From: DATIJC01 sp035479015
GTDB lineage: Bacteria; Patescibacteriota; Microgenomatia; UBA1400; UBA12028
DNA: 36,491 bases
Direction of reading: 5' to 3'
Assembly (NCBI GenBank): GCA_035479015.1
Contig: DATIJC010000035.1
Location: 1-36,491, forward strand
The position numbers were made by a program, and so were the translations under genes. Below, in pieces: positions 8,642 through 16,313 of this stretch. Position 1 is the first letter of the stretch. Each line of letters begins with the position of its first letter. The notes beneath the pieces are model-generated. The model was not told the origin of the DNA, did no database searches, and saw only the letters and a program-made list of their open reading frames with translations.

Positions 8642-9952
8642 TTAAACTCCTATGCCCACATATCGCATTCCGACTTTTTCTATTTCCTTTCGGTCATACT
8701 GATCTCTTGCGTCAATGAATAATGCATTTTTATTCACAAGCCCTGCAATTTTTTTAGGCTCTAGAGAGATAAGTTCTTTCCATTCTACGAGTAGAATGAC
8801 AGCATCAGCTCCGCGAAGTGCGTCATCAACTTTCTCTTCAATTCGAAACTTTTCTGACTCTATCAAATTTTGCCGCTCAAATGCTACACGCGCAGACTCT
8901 AAAGCCATAGGATCGTAGGAGCGAACGGTAGCCCCAGCGGATACTAAGATCGGAATCACCCGAAGACTTGGTGCCTCTCGCATATCATCTGTGTTCGGTT
9001 TAAATGAAAGTCCTAGCACCGCAACTTTTTTTCCACTCCATGTATCTAGCTCGCCCTCAAACTTATTCATGAGTTTTTCAATTCTCCCAGAATTGAGCGC
9101 GTCAATTGTGACTGTCAGATTATCTTGTTGCCCGATAGCTTTGGCATATGCAGCCAACTCTTTCACATCCTTGGGGAAACAACTGCCACCATACCCAAGA
9201 CCTGGGTACCAATAATGCTTACCTATTCGTTTGTCATATCCAATACCTTCGATCACTTCCAAGACATTAGCGCCATTCACTTCACATAAGTTTGCAATTT
9301 GATTGATAAAAGTTATACGTGTAGCCAAATAAGCATTTGAAGCATATTTGCACATCTGTGCACTCTCAGGCCGCATAACAATGATTGGTGCACCAAAGGG
9401 CTTATGCAATTTTTTAAGGATTTCTATCGCACTATCATTTGTGCTGCCCATGACGATACGGTCAGGATGCATTGTATCGTCCACAGCAGTGCCCTCTTTC
9501 AAGAATTCAGGGAGCGAGGCCATCGAAAAGTGTACTTTTGTTTTGGCGCGGATCACTTCTTCGGCTTTGTCACATGTCCCAGGTGGAACAGTGCTCTTGA
9601 TCGCTACTATTGCATCATCCTTTAGGTAGGGGGCTAGTGATTCGCAAGCTGCAAACACATAGCGCAAGTCAGCTTGCCCATCTGCAGCCGACGGCGTACC
9701 TACCGCTATGAGAATTACATCAGCACCGCTTATCGCCTCTTCATAGTCAGTAGTAAAAGACAAGTCGCCTTCAGCTTGTGTCTTGACCAAAAGTTCCTCG
9801 AGTCCCGGCTCATAAAATGGCACTTTACCTAACCGCAGGCTTTCGATACGTTTTGGATCAATATCCAATCCTATTACGGCGTTTCCGTGGGATGCAAACA
9901 CTGCTGCCGATACTACCCCCACGAATCCCGTACCAATGACTGTGACATGCAT
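8642..9952 (-). CDS. ugd: UDP-glucose 6-dehydrogenase family protein
   Basis: The enzyme has 436 residues from the ATG at 9952. It begins MHVTVIGTGFVG, the N-terminal Rossmann motif. It contains VGTPS, KSTVPPGT, the ASNAYLATRITFIN helix linking the two halves, and the active-site GYGGSCFPKD with catalytic Cys258. GLSFKPNTDDMREAPS marks the C-terminal UDP-binding domain. The family oxidises UDP-glucose twice to UDP-glucuronate; related enzymes use GDP-mannose or UDP-HexNAc, so the substrate is likely but not proven. The frame continues to 10021, but those residues overlap the next gene. The 9952 start has an extended -10 box (TGGTAATAT) eight bases upstream, suggesting a leaderless message. 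It lies beside the glycan operon. Confidence 0.92.
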   Translation of the reverse strand: MHVTVIGTGFVGVVSAAVFASHGNAVIGLDIDPKRIESLRLGKVPFYEPGLEELLVKTQAEGDLSFTTDYEEAISGADVILIAVGTPSAADGQADLRYVFAACESLAPYLKDDAIVAIKSTVPPGTCDKAEEVIRAKTKVHFSMASLPEFLKEGTAVDDTMHPDRIVMGSTNDSAIEILKKLHKPFGAPIIVMRPESAQMCKYASNAYLATRITFINQIANLCEVNGANVLEVIEGIGYDKRIGKHYWYPGLGYGGSCFPKDVKELAAYAKAIGQQDNLTVTIDALNSGRIEKLMNKFEGELDTWSGKKVAVLGLSFKPNTDDMREAPSLRVIPILVSAGATVRSYDPMALESARVAFERQNLIESEKFRIEEKVDDALRGADAVILLVEWKELISLEPKKIAGLVNKNALFIDARDQYDRKEIEKVGMRYVGIGV

Positions 9953-9960
9953 ATGGGGAG

Positions 9961-9969
9961 ATATTACCA
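9961..9969 (-). promoter_or_regulatory. Extended -10 promoter of ugd
   Basis: On the minus strand TGG-TAATAT ends eight bases before the ugd ATG at 9952. The TGn extension strengthens the call. No Shine-Dalgarno fits in the remaining leader, so transcription probably begins at or next to the start codon. No -35 box was assigned. Confidence 0.5.
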
Positions 9970-10004
9970 AGAAGCGGAGTAAAAGTCTAAAGAAATATGA
10001 TGGA

Positions 10005-10526
10005 TTAGTCGTTTTTTCCACGTCTATACGTCATTAAGATTGCTTGCGCAATTTCGTCTGGACTACGGAATAGGTCCATATCTACACCTTCGTCCTCAAG
10101 GAGCATCAATAATGTGTAAACTGGTGAGGCCGCACCGACTAATTCTATTTCTTCGCCAAATCTGCTACTAATTGCATCACCAATCTGTGCGAGCAATGTT
10201 TTTTTACTCTGTATTTCACTCAAACGTGCAAACATTTCCGTTCGTAGACCCTTAGCATTCTTGGAATTTAAGTACGAGCTAATATGCACATACACAGGGT
10301 CCGTGGACTCTACGTTTTTCTTTGTTTCATTCGGACCTTGTGCTCGGTATCGATCGACAATTTGAATTACATGTTCCATCAATTGTTCGGCAAAGTAGAT
10401 ACGCGATAACCTTTGTTTGTCAGCTTCACGTGCGATCTTATACTCCTGTGTATCTTCATTGCTGGAGGGAAACTGTTCATCCAACCTGCGCAGCCATTCC
10501 TCCACATCCTGCGGCACCTCTTTCAT
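10005..10526 (-). CDS. Orphan helical protein, function unknown
   Basis: I do not recognise this 173-residue acidic protein. It is predicted to be soluble and mostly helical, with no membrane segment or signal peptide. It begins MKEVPQDVEEWLRRLDEQF and ends in a basic YRRGKND. The start is supported by an AGGAG sequence seven to eight bases upstream, one of the clear Shine-Dalgarno signals in the window. Its 3' end lies upstream of the ugd start at 9952, and ugd seems to have its own promoter inside the end of this gene. The gene diverges from the orphan at 10596, with about 70 bases between the two starts. Confidence 0.75.
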   Translation of the reverse strand: MKEVPQDVEEWLRRLDEQFPSSNEDTQEYKIAREADKQRLSRIYFAEQLMEHVIQIVDRYRAQGPNETKKNVESTDPVYVHISSYLNSKNAKGLRTEMFARLSEIQSKKTLLAQIGDAISSRFGEEIELVGAASPVYTLLMLLEDEGVDMDLFRSPDEIAQAILMTYRRGKND

Positions 10527-10595
10527 ACAAATCTCCTATGTTATTATGTGAATACTAAATTGTCTGCGAGTATAGCACCAGAAGGGGGGAAATTT

Positions 10596-11273
10596 ATGGC
10601 GAGTGAAGGATCAAAGGATGTTGACCAAATCTTGCAAAAGTTAGGAAAGTTTAATTTCCCAAAAATGCCTGAATCTAGTCGAAAATTCGTTAACAATGAA
10701 AACACGGGACAAAATTTTGTGGACGTGCTTCAAATAATTTTTGATGAAAACACAGATATAATCCCGGATAACTCACCCAAAAACATGCTTGGTTTATTCA
10801 GTGGGGGAGCAATCGTTGAAAAAACAGTACGGGATAATTTCAATTCAATTCAATCAGCAAAGCTTGTAGATGTTGAATTTCCAGACACAAATGGTCTTGC
10901 AAAAAAAGGTTTTGAAACTGTCAAAAATGATGTATTTGAGTACCTACTCACATCTCCTACAACGCATGATACCGATCTTGTAATTGCTACTGGTGCCGGA
11001 TTCTTATTCAATCCGAATAATCCTTATTTAAAATCTGATGTTTCTTCTTCAAGTGAAACCGCAGAACTCTTCAGACGAATATTTCGTGAAAACCTAGCAA
11101 AACTACTGCAAGATAAAGCTGTTATCATCTTCTCTGCCGAGGAAGGTCCTCCTCTGCTTGATGGCGTCCCAGGATTTAACCGTCTACAAAGTCCAGGTGG
11201 CGTTTATGTGTATAGTTTTGATCGCGGTAAAGTTATTTCAGATATATCGAACCAGAACGATAAAAGAGAATGA
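10596..11273 (+). CDS. Orphan protein with possible Rossmann/methyltransferase-like fold
   Basis: The 225-residue product is not assigned to a family. The order of segments hints at a Rossmann-type fold: a glycine-rich loop LGLFSGGAIVE near residue 67, an acidic strand end LVDVEF about 25 residues later, KNDVFEYLL, then DLVIATGAGF and AVIIFSAEEG. This order resembles class I methyltransferases, but the first motif is degenerate, so this is only a suggestion. The frame is open from 10413. The ATG at 10596 is chosen because a purine-rich AAGGGGGGA lies about six bases upstream and earlier starts would overlap the divergent gene. It converges with the 11274 gene with no spacer (the stop ends at 11273). 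Confidence 0.7.
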   Translation: MASEGSKDVDQILQKLGKFNFPKMPESSRKFVNNENTGQNFVDVLQIIFDENTDIIPDNSPKNMLGLFSGGAIVEKTVRDNFNSIQSAKLVDVEFPDTNGLAKKGFETVKNDVFEYLLTSPTTHDTDLVIATGAGFLFNPNNPYLKSDVSSSSETAELFRRIFRENLAKLLQDKAVIIFSAEEGPPLLDGVPGFNRLQSPGGVYVYSFDRGKVISDISNQNDKRE

Positions 11274-11741
11274 TCAGCGGAAAAGATCAGTCTGCTCGGT
11301 GATCCGCAAGAAGGCTTCGGCCATCAATTCAGGATGTGCTATTACGTAGTCTTTAAATGATTGATCAGTTGGCCAGCACGCATGCACGATTGAAACCGCT
11401 GCGTGTCTCTCGTCTTGCGGAAACCTTTCAGGCAACATTTTATTATTATTTAGGTCGGATAAGTACCTTCCCAAAAGTGCTGTAAGCCAAGCTTTTTTAC
11501 CCTCTCTACCCGCAAATTCCATTTTATTTATGAAATTCTTGATTTTAATTACGTTTTTTGTTTTGTTAACTAGCCCTACTTCTCCATTTTCTTTCATGTT
11601 TTCAACCAAGTCCTCAATAATCTTTTCCCTTTTATCACGTTTTTCCTTTGCCTTTACCATCACCTGCTCAAACGATACGTTAGATTCGTCATGCGTTTCA
11701 TCTTCACTTGGCAAGTTTGGTTCCCGTTGAAAACTGGGCAT
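11274..11741 (-). CDS. Orphan charged protein, function unknown
   Basis: This is an unrecognised 155-residue protein. The N-terminal 25 residues are acidic and probably disordered. A very charged helix rich in Lys and Glu follows (about 25-60), then a more globular C-terminal half containing MLPERFPQDERHAAVSIVHACW. No membrane segment is seen. The ATG at 11741 lacks a Shine-Dalgarno. A TATTCT sequence eleven bases upstream could be its -10 box, and it overlaps the -10 box of the divergent trmD gene. The 3' end abuts the stop of the convergent gene at 11273. Confidence 0.7.
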   Translation of the reverse strand: MPSFQREPNLPSEDETHDESNVSFEQVMVKAKEKRDKREKIIEDLVENMKENGEVGLVNKTKNVIKIKNFINKMEFAGREGKKAWLTALLGRYLSDLNNNKMLPERFPQDERHAAVSIVHACWPTDQSFKDYVIAHPELMAEAFLRITEQTDLFR

Positions 11742-11751
11742 ATATGTTTGA

Positions 11752-11758
11752 TAGAATA
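11752..11758. promoter_or_regulatory. Symmetric -10 core serving trmD and the divergent orphan gene
   Basis: TAGAATA at this position reads as TAGAAT on the plus strand (extended by TGA upstream, ten bases before the trmD ATG) and as TATTCT on the minus strand (eleven bases before the ATG at 11741). One AT-rich core may therefore fire in both directions. The two starts are only 26 bases apart, which leaves no room for separate promoters with long leaders. Confidence 0.45.
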
Positions 11759-11767
11759 CACTTACTC

Positions 11768-12439
11768 ATGAATATCACAATTCTCACCCTTTTTCCAGAA
11801 ATGTTTGCGGGACCGTTCTCGGAAAGCATACTAAAGCGTGCCCAGGAAAAAAATGCTATCAATATAAAGATCGTAAATATCCGGGACTTTGCGACGGATA
11901 AACACCACGTCACTGATCAACCGCCCTATGGCGGTGGACCGGGAATGGTAATGATGGTAGAGCCAATTGCGAAAGCGATAGAAAGTCTCAAGCTTCAAGT
12001 TTCAAGTTCCAAGTCAAAAACTGTTCTTTTGTCAGCAAAAGGAGAGTTGCATACACAAGCCAAGGCCAAAGAATATTCAGAACTAGACGAGTTGATTTTG
12101 ATCTGTGGTCATTATGAAGGTGTCGACGAGCGGGTACGGGAGTTTGTGGACGAAGAGGTGCGTATTGGCGATTATGTGTTGACTGGTGGTGAGATACCAG
12201 CGATGGCAATTGCTGACAGCGTCATCCGTCTTCTCCCCGGTGTTTTGGGAGATGACATGAGTAGTGTGGATGAATCACACAGTGAGCCCGGCTATTTCGA
12301 ATATCCACAATATACGCGTCCAGCTGATTACATGGGTCACAAAGTCCCTGATGTTTTACTAGGCGGAAATCACGGCGAGATTGCAAAGTGGCGCTCACAG
12401 CAAGCCAAACACGCGGAGGGCTCCAAAGGAGATGCCTAG
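11768..12439 (+). CDS. trmD: tRNA (guanine-N1-)-methyltransferase TrmD
   Basis: The 223-residue SPOUT-class enzyme methylates G37 of tRNAs using SAM. The diagnostic segments are LTLFPEMF at the N-terminus, RDFATDKHHVTDQPPYGGGPGM, GHYEGVDERV, and the knotted SAM site IGDYVLTGGEIPAM, followed by HSEPGYFEYPQYTRP. Length is normal for the family. The frame is open from 11708, but the ATG at 11768 fits the family N-terminus and sits ten bases after an extended -10 box, so the message may be leaderless. A variable loop is encoded by a near-repeat of AAGTTTC/AAGTTCC at 11993-12013. The 3' end overlaps the convergent VanZ-like gene by 45 bases. It is not in the usual rpsP-rimM-rplS operon here. Confidence 0.96.
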   Translation: MNITILTLFPEMFAGPFSESILKRAQEKNAINIKIVNIRDFATDKHHVTDQPPYGGGPGMVMMVEPIAKAIESLKLQVSSSKSKTVLLSAKGELHTQAKAKEYSELDELILICGHYEGVDERVREFVDEEVRIGDYVLTGGEIPAMAIADSVIRLLPGVLGDDMSSVDESHSEPGYFEYPQYTRPADYMGHKVPDVLLGGNHGEIAKWRSQQAKHAEGSKGDA

Positions 12440-12769
12440 GCCGTCAAACCACCAGTCCCGTGGTGTTCCTGTGCGGCCGGGAACATATCCCTGGTGCATC
12501 TCATCGCTGACTGCGTATCCGAAAGCAAAAATTACTGCAAATAATACTCTATCTTTGAGCTTCCAGCCTGGAAAAAGACGGAATGCTAGATAGAACAGTA
12601 CAAAATACGTACCCATGTGGGCCAACTTGCGGAAGATGTAGTCAATCGGGCCTAAGTTATCACCGGGAAGAGATGATTTTGACGACAGTGAGAATATAAA
12701 CACACACCACAACAGTAGTGGGAGCAAGCGCCAGATAAGGAAAATGCCAAGCGATTTCATGGAGTGCAT
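12395..12769 (-). CDS. VanZ-like family membrane protein
   Basis: This 124-residue protein has about four hydrophobic segments. It carries the VanZ-family signature: the FRKLAHMGTYFVLFYLA helix, then SDEMHQGYVPGRTGTPRDWWFDGLG. VanZ proteins lower teicoplanin susceptibility in enterococci by an unknown route; most homologues have no assigned role. The start at 12769 is preferred because TATAAT lies six bases upstream, suggesting a leaderless transcript. An in-frame ATG at 12760 is also possible. The last 45 bases overlap the end of trmD on the other strand. Confidence 0.88.
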   Translation of the reverse strand: MHSMKSLGIFLIWRLLPLLLWCVFIFSLSSKSSLPGDNLGPIDYIFRKLAHMGTYFVLFYLAFRLFPGWKLKDRVLFAVIFAFGYAVSDEMHQGYVPGRTGTPRDWWFDGLGISFGALRVFGLL

Positions 12770-12775
12770 TAGTTA

Positions 12776-12781
12776 ATTATA
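12776..12781 (-). promoter_or_regulatory. -10 box of the VanZ-like gene
   Basis: A perfect TATAAT on the minus strand ends six bases before the ATG at 12769. No Shine-Dalgarno fits between them, which points to a leaderless mRNA. Confidence 0.5.
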
Positions 12782-12797
12782 TAGCCTCCGTTCGTAT

Positions 12798-12868
12798 TGT
12801 CATCTTGAGCATCCCACACAAAACTATCCATTCGATTGCCTGGAGTACCAGGCGCACTCAGGATGACA
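12798..12868. repeat. Dispersed palindromic repeat, copy A (TGTCATC...GGATGACA)
   Basis: This element of about 71 bases has termini TGTCATCTTGAG and CTCAGGATGACA, an 11 of 12 inverted repeat. Its interior (AAAACTATCC, TTCGA, CTG, GAGTA, CCAG in order) recurs in inverted orientation at 17979-18033. It lies between the VanZ-like gene and the 3' end of the secreted-protein gene. Confidence 0.65.
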
Positions 12869-13694
12869 AATTGGATTTCTTTTTGAAGTAGTACTCCCAG
12901 ATAAAATAGCCACCAGTCCCGAGCAAGATAACTATTCCTAAGCCTATTGCACCAAAGGCAATTATTTTCATTTTTGGATCTGATTTAGTCGACGCCTTCG
13001 GTGTCGGAGTAGGAGGATCTGTGGCAGGATCTGATGTCGACAACCCTAAAATATCGCTCGCATTCCCTGTAGGTTGTGGGAAATCCGTCACTGTCGGCCA
13101 CGGAGTCGGCGATGGTTTCGGTGTAGGAGTTGGTTTTGGTGTTGGAGTATGTGTCGGAGTTGGTACAGGGGTGGGTGTTGCGGTAGGTGTCGGTGTAGCC
13201 GTTGGTGTAGATGTGGGTGTAGGTCGTTGATCCTCTATGTGTATTAACTTTGCCTCGGACCAAGTATAACCACTGTTTACACTTGTGCATCGCCCAACTT
13301 TCAAATAGTAATCTCCTGACCCCGTGAAGTTGGACGGATCAGCTTGAGATGGATCCTTTATCCTTACATCTATTGAAAATGTCCCACCTCCGTCAAAAGA
13401 CGGAAAGCTTGTACATGTCGATGCACAATATGGACTTCCCCCCACATTCGCCGTGCAACCGAAATAAGGATCAGTCCCTGTTTTTGAAAAAGCCGCACGA
13501 TAGTAACCAGTGCTTAAAGTACCACTGCTCGTAGCTTGCACCGAGATCGTTGCAACAGTAGCAGCAGGATTATCAGGATCTGTAATAAAAAATTCTGAAG
13601 GCGACAAAAGTATTTTTACTTCTACTGCTCTCGCTTCATGAACAGAAGCAAGGAAAAAACAAAAAAGTAGTATTGAAACCAGCCGAAACTTCAT
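12858..13694 (-). CDS. Secreted, membrane-anchored protein with Pro/Thr-rich linker
   Basis: The 278-residue protein begins MKFRLVSILLFCFFLASV, a signal peptide with a cleavage-like AxA (ARA) near 23. A beta-rich domain of about 130 residues follows, with several Cys (CTANVGG, CASTC, GRC) and YYLKVG, possibly Ig-like. A low-complexity Pro/Thr linker spans about 158-200 (PTPTSTPTATPTP type). A C-terminal hydrophobic helix and a KKK tail suggest membrane anchoring. The function is unknown and surface display is an inference. The frame is open from 13832, but the ATG at 13694 starts the signal peptide and has TATAAT six bases upstream. A similar linker occurs in the large secreted protein at 33931. 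The stop lies inside repeat copy A. Confidence 0.78.
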   Translation of the reverse strand: MKFRLVSILLFCFFLASVHEARAVEVKILLSPSEFFITDPDNPAATVATISVQATSSGTLSTGYYRAAFSKTGTDPYFGCTANVGGSPYCASTCTSFPSFDGGGTFSIDVRIKDPSQADPSNFTGSGDYYLKVGRCTSVNSGYTWSEAKLIHIEDQRPTPTSTPTATPTPTATPTPVPTPTHTPTPKPTPTPKPSPTPWPTVTDFPQPTGNASDILGLSTSDPATDPPTPTPKASTKSDPKMKIIAFGAIGLGIVILLGTGGYFIWEYYFKKKSNLSS

Positions 13695-13700
13695 CACGCA

Positions 13701-13706
13701 ATTATA
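13701..13706 (-). promoter_or_regulatory. -10 box of the Pro/Thr-linker secreted-protein gene
   Basis: TATAAT on the minus strand lies six bases before the ATG at 13694, and there is no Shine-Dalgarno. This fits a leaderless transcript and helps choose this start over the longer frame. Confidence 0.5.
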
Positions 13707-13811
13707 ATGGCACATTGCAAATATTAAAACGCAAATAAATTCCTGCTTTACATTACATAACGCAGTGATACATTTCGGGTATTCGTATTTTTCTTTTGAA
13801 AGGAAAAACTT

Positions 13812-14210
13812 ATGTCTTATACCATCGAGCATAGAAAAGACAATCTGTTACAAGGTACTGCCACAGAAGAAGTTGATCCTAATCTGAAAGGTACATACAT
13901 TGAAGCAGTCACAATCCCTGCACATATTGCGACACTTAATTTCATTAATGAGCATTTAATTGGTCGCGAATTCGAAACTGTAGAAGAATTAGAAGATGTT
14001 CTCAAGCAGTGGCCAGACTATGCCCACACTCACGGCTTGAATCCAGACGGAAACGGAGATTTCAGTATTAGGGACTGGGAAGAGATCCGAGTTATGGGAA
14101 AACGCGGTGGAAAAGAACAGGAGTACAAGTTAATAGAACCAACTCACCTTGCATTTGACAGCAACAGCCCAGGTGGACCATTCAGAGTTGCCAATATCGT
14201 AAGACTTTAA
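13812..14210 (+). CDS. Orphan small protein, function unknown
   Basis: This 132-residue soluble protein belongs to no family I recognise. It begins MSYTIEHRKDNLLQGTATEE. It contains an acidic EFETVEELEDVLKQW helix and a GLNPDGNGDFSIRDWEEIRVMG segment whose spacing of Asp and Asn superficially resembles a calcium loop, but it does not fit an EF hand well. The start is supported by AAAGGA about seven bases upstream. It is transcribed divergently from the secreted-protein gene and ends six bases before the stop of the convergent peptidase gene. Confidence 0.72.
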   Translation: MSYTIEHRKDNLLQGTATEEVDPNLKGTYIEAVTIPAHIATLNFINEHLIGREFETVEELEDVLKQWPDYAHTHGLNPDGNGDFSIRDWEEIRVMGKRGGKEQEYKLIEPTHLAFDSNSPGGPFRVANIVRL

Positions 14211-14215
14211 AAGCA

Positions 14216-15439
14216 TTAGTCTTTCAATAGACCCATACCGATGATTTGCGATGTGGAATAGAAATCTTTGAAGTTTTTATCATATCCTTCCCAAGGATCA
14301 TGCATCACATAGTCGCCGTTTGACCCGCTCTTTAAGACAATGAAATGTGTACCGACCACTGTCGTATGCACTGAAAGCTTGATGATCACTGGTTTCCCAC
14401 TACTAATACTGCTGTCAACCAATCCTTTATCAAAGTAATCACGTATATCCCATGACTTTCCTGATGGCGCTGGCCAAGGCCTAGTCATCGACGCGGTATT
14501 CAAACTAAAATAACTATTTACGACTGCAATATCCATTGGTGTAACATTTTCACCATATTTTTTCTTGACCATCGCGACGCTACTTATCAAACATCCCACT
14601 TCGATAATCGTATCGGGATTTTTATTTTGACAGGTCTGTCCGATGCACATATTTGCCCAGCGCTGATCACGCTGTGAATAATACCAACCGTCGGGAGAGT
14701 GCTGCTCCGGCAGAACTCCTAAACCTTTGCTTGATGTGAAGGCTCGAAACGAAGCTAGCTCTGCTTGTGCTTGAGCTAACAGCTTTTGGTAGGTTGCTTC
14801 ACTGTTTTTCGTCTGCGAGATTAAGATTTTTTGCGCTTGCTCTTGTGCGACTAGATCACTCTGCTGTTTATCAAGTGTAGCTTTGAGAGCTTCTACTGTC
14901 TTTTGTTTTTTCTCCTTATCAGTTTTTTCACTGTCGTAGGAAAGTTTCGCCTCAGTGGTTTTGCGAAGCAATATCTGATGATGTTCTTTCGCAGATTCAA
15001 TTGATTTGATAGAGGCGATTAAGTCACCCGCATCCTTGGAAGAGAAAAGCAATTCTATACTATCCGGATTTCCCTGCTTGTATGAAAGTACGGATTCATA
15101 CAACAAATTTGCTGTGAGTGTATCGAGTGCCGATTCCAACACAGTAATTTTTCCTGAGAGTGAATCAATATCACGCTCAAGGATAGCAATTTGGACTTGC
15201 GTTGCGTCAATTTGCGCTTGAATGAGTTGTTTCTTCTTTGAAATGACATTGAGCGCATCATTCAATGTCTTCGCTTGGCCTTGCAACTCAGAAATTTTTG
15301 CTTGAAGCTGTGCAATCTCCTGAAGTTTTTGCTGGTATGCGGGATCACCCTCTTGTGCCATCACGATTGGCGAGAAAAGTGAAGCCGCTACTGCTAAACC
15401 CAAAATGATGGGAGAAATCAAACGAAAAATTCGATACAT
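14216..15439 (-). CDS. Secreted coiled-coil protein with C39-like cysteine peptidase domain (PcsB/CwlO-like partner of FtsEX)
   Basis: The protein has 407 residues from the ATG at 15439. A signal peptide spans 1-28 (ending FSPIVMA). A long Gln/Lys/Glu-rich coiled coil spans about 33-235. A C-terminal domain resembles peptidase C39_2: the Gln-containing YYSQRDQRW (Gln256), Cys283 in VGCLISSVAMV, His365 in GTHFIVL and Asp381 in MHDPW. This layout matches FtsEX-activated murein hydrolases (PcsB, CwlO, EnvC), which carry CHAP, NlpC/P60 or LytM domains instead. It starts one base after the ftsX stop in the same operon. The likely role is peptidoglycan cleavage at division, gated by FtsEX. The substrate is inferred, because C39 enzymes more often cut peptides. 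A GTG start at 15460 is possible but less likely. Confidence 0.83.
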   Translation of the reverse strand: MYRIFRLISPIILGLAVAASLFSPIVMAQEGDPAYQQKLQEIAQLQAKISELQGQAKTLNDALNVISKKKQLIQAQIDATQVQIAILERDIDSLSGKITVLESALDTLTANLLYESVLSYKQGNPDSIELLFSSKDAGDLIASIKSIESAKEHHQILLRKTTEAKLSYDSEKTDKEKKQKTVEALKATLDKQQSDLVAQEQAQKILISQTKNSEATYQKLLAQAQAELASFRAFTSSKGLGVLPEQHSPDGWYYSQRDQRWANMCIGQTCQNKNPDTIIEVGCLISSVAMVKKKYGENVTPMDIAVVNSYFSLNTASMTRPWPAPSGKSWDIRDYFDKGLVDSSISSGKPVIIKLSVHTTVVGTHFIVLKSGSNGDYVMHDPWEGYDKNFKDFYSTSQIIGMGLLKD

Positions 15440-15440
15440 A

Positions 15441-16313
15441 TTATGAATGACGCACAACACGGGCTACAGCGACAACGCTTGCAACAAGCCCAACAAATAC
15501 TCCTAGGAGCGTGCCAACCCCCAAGAATATGGGTAAAACAATAGGAGAGAACATAGAAGCAGACATTGGCCCAAAGAATTTAATGAGGTACGGACTCGCA
15601 TAGAGTAACATCGTCACACTCACAATCCAGCCGAAGAGTGATCCAAAGAAACCATAGAGAGTCCCTTCCAAAAGAAACGGCCCTCGCATGTACCAAAAAC
15701 TTGCACCTAAAAGATTCATGATCGAGAGTTCATTCCTCTTAATAGCAACCCGCAAGCTCACGATCACGAAGATAAACAACATACTCGTTACTAAAAGCAG
15801 AGAAATAAGTGATATTCCACCAATACGAATTGTCCGGGTCCAACTACGAAGATTACTTATGACATCCTGTTGGAAGACTACCTCATCCACACCAGGGTTG
15901 GCTTGCAAATCATCTCTCGCTTTCTCCATGTCCGAAATGTCTTTTACTCTGACCTCGATACTCGCGGGCAGGATGTCAGCTGTAACTAACTGTAAAAGTA
16001 GCGGGTCTTTCTGGTTTTGTGTTTGAAATACTTTCAGTGCGTCTTCTTTTGTCAGAGTTCGAATGGATGCTACATATGGTTTTTGCGCCATAGTACTAGC
16101 TGCCTGTGAGAGTTGGTCTGAAGTTGAATCAACTTTAAAAAATGCCGTCACTTGTGGACGTGTTTCTAAAAATTGCAAAGCTAATTGTGCTCCGTAGAGT
16201 ACGGTCGAAAAACCGTAAATCAAGAAGAACGTTAACGTCATCATGAGTGTAGCTGTCAGCGCCTGATATGGACTGCGGCGCATGTTGCGTAGTGCTTGCC
16301 GAAGAGTTTTCAT
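15441..16313 (-). CDS. ftsX: Cell-division permease FtsX
   Basis: This 290-residue membrane protein has the FtsX topology: a cytoplasmic N-terminus (MKTLRQALRNMRRSPYQAL), a first helix at about 24-46, and a large extracellular loop at about 47-160 with LPASIEVRV. Three more helices lie near 166-190, 215-240 and 257-284. The loop should contact the secreted coiled-coil hydrolase encoded next. The start forms a four-base ATGA overlap with the ftsE stop. FtsX does not transport a substrate; with FtsE it passes ATP-driven shape changes to the external hydrolase. Confidence 0.93.
   Translation of the reverse strand: MKTLRQALRNMRRSPYQALTATLMMTLTFFLIYGFSTVLYGAQLALQFLETRPQVTAFFKVDSTSDQLSQAASTMAQKPYVASIRTLTKEDALKVFQTQNQKDPLLLQLVTADILPASIEVRVKDISDMEKARDDLQANPGVDEVVFQQDVISNLRSWTRTIRIGGISLISLLLVTSMLFIFVIVSLRVAIKRNELSIMNLLGASFWYMRGPFLLEGTLYGFFGSLFGWIVSVTMLLYASPYLIKFFGPMSASMFSPIVLPIFLGVGTLLGVFVGLVASVVAVARVVRHS

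Noticed and set aside
10413..10595. N-terminal extension of the 10596 gene
   Set aside because: It overlaps the divergent orphan gene and reads as a hydrophobic shadow; the Shine-Dalgarno is before 10596.
13090..13225. Short direct repeats that could suggest a CRISPR-like or minisatellite array
   Set aside because: The period is about six bases and encodes a Pro/Thr linker; there are no spacers or repeat units of CRISPR length.
13021..13230. Plus-strand Gly-Val repeat frame
   Set aside because: It is antisense of the Pro/Thr linker of the secreted protein and has no start signal.
14201..14223. Possible bidirectional terminator between convergent genes
   Set aside because: Only a six-base AT-rich stem (AAGACT/AGTCTT) with a long loop and no T-run; too weak to call.
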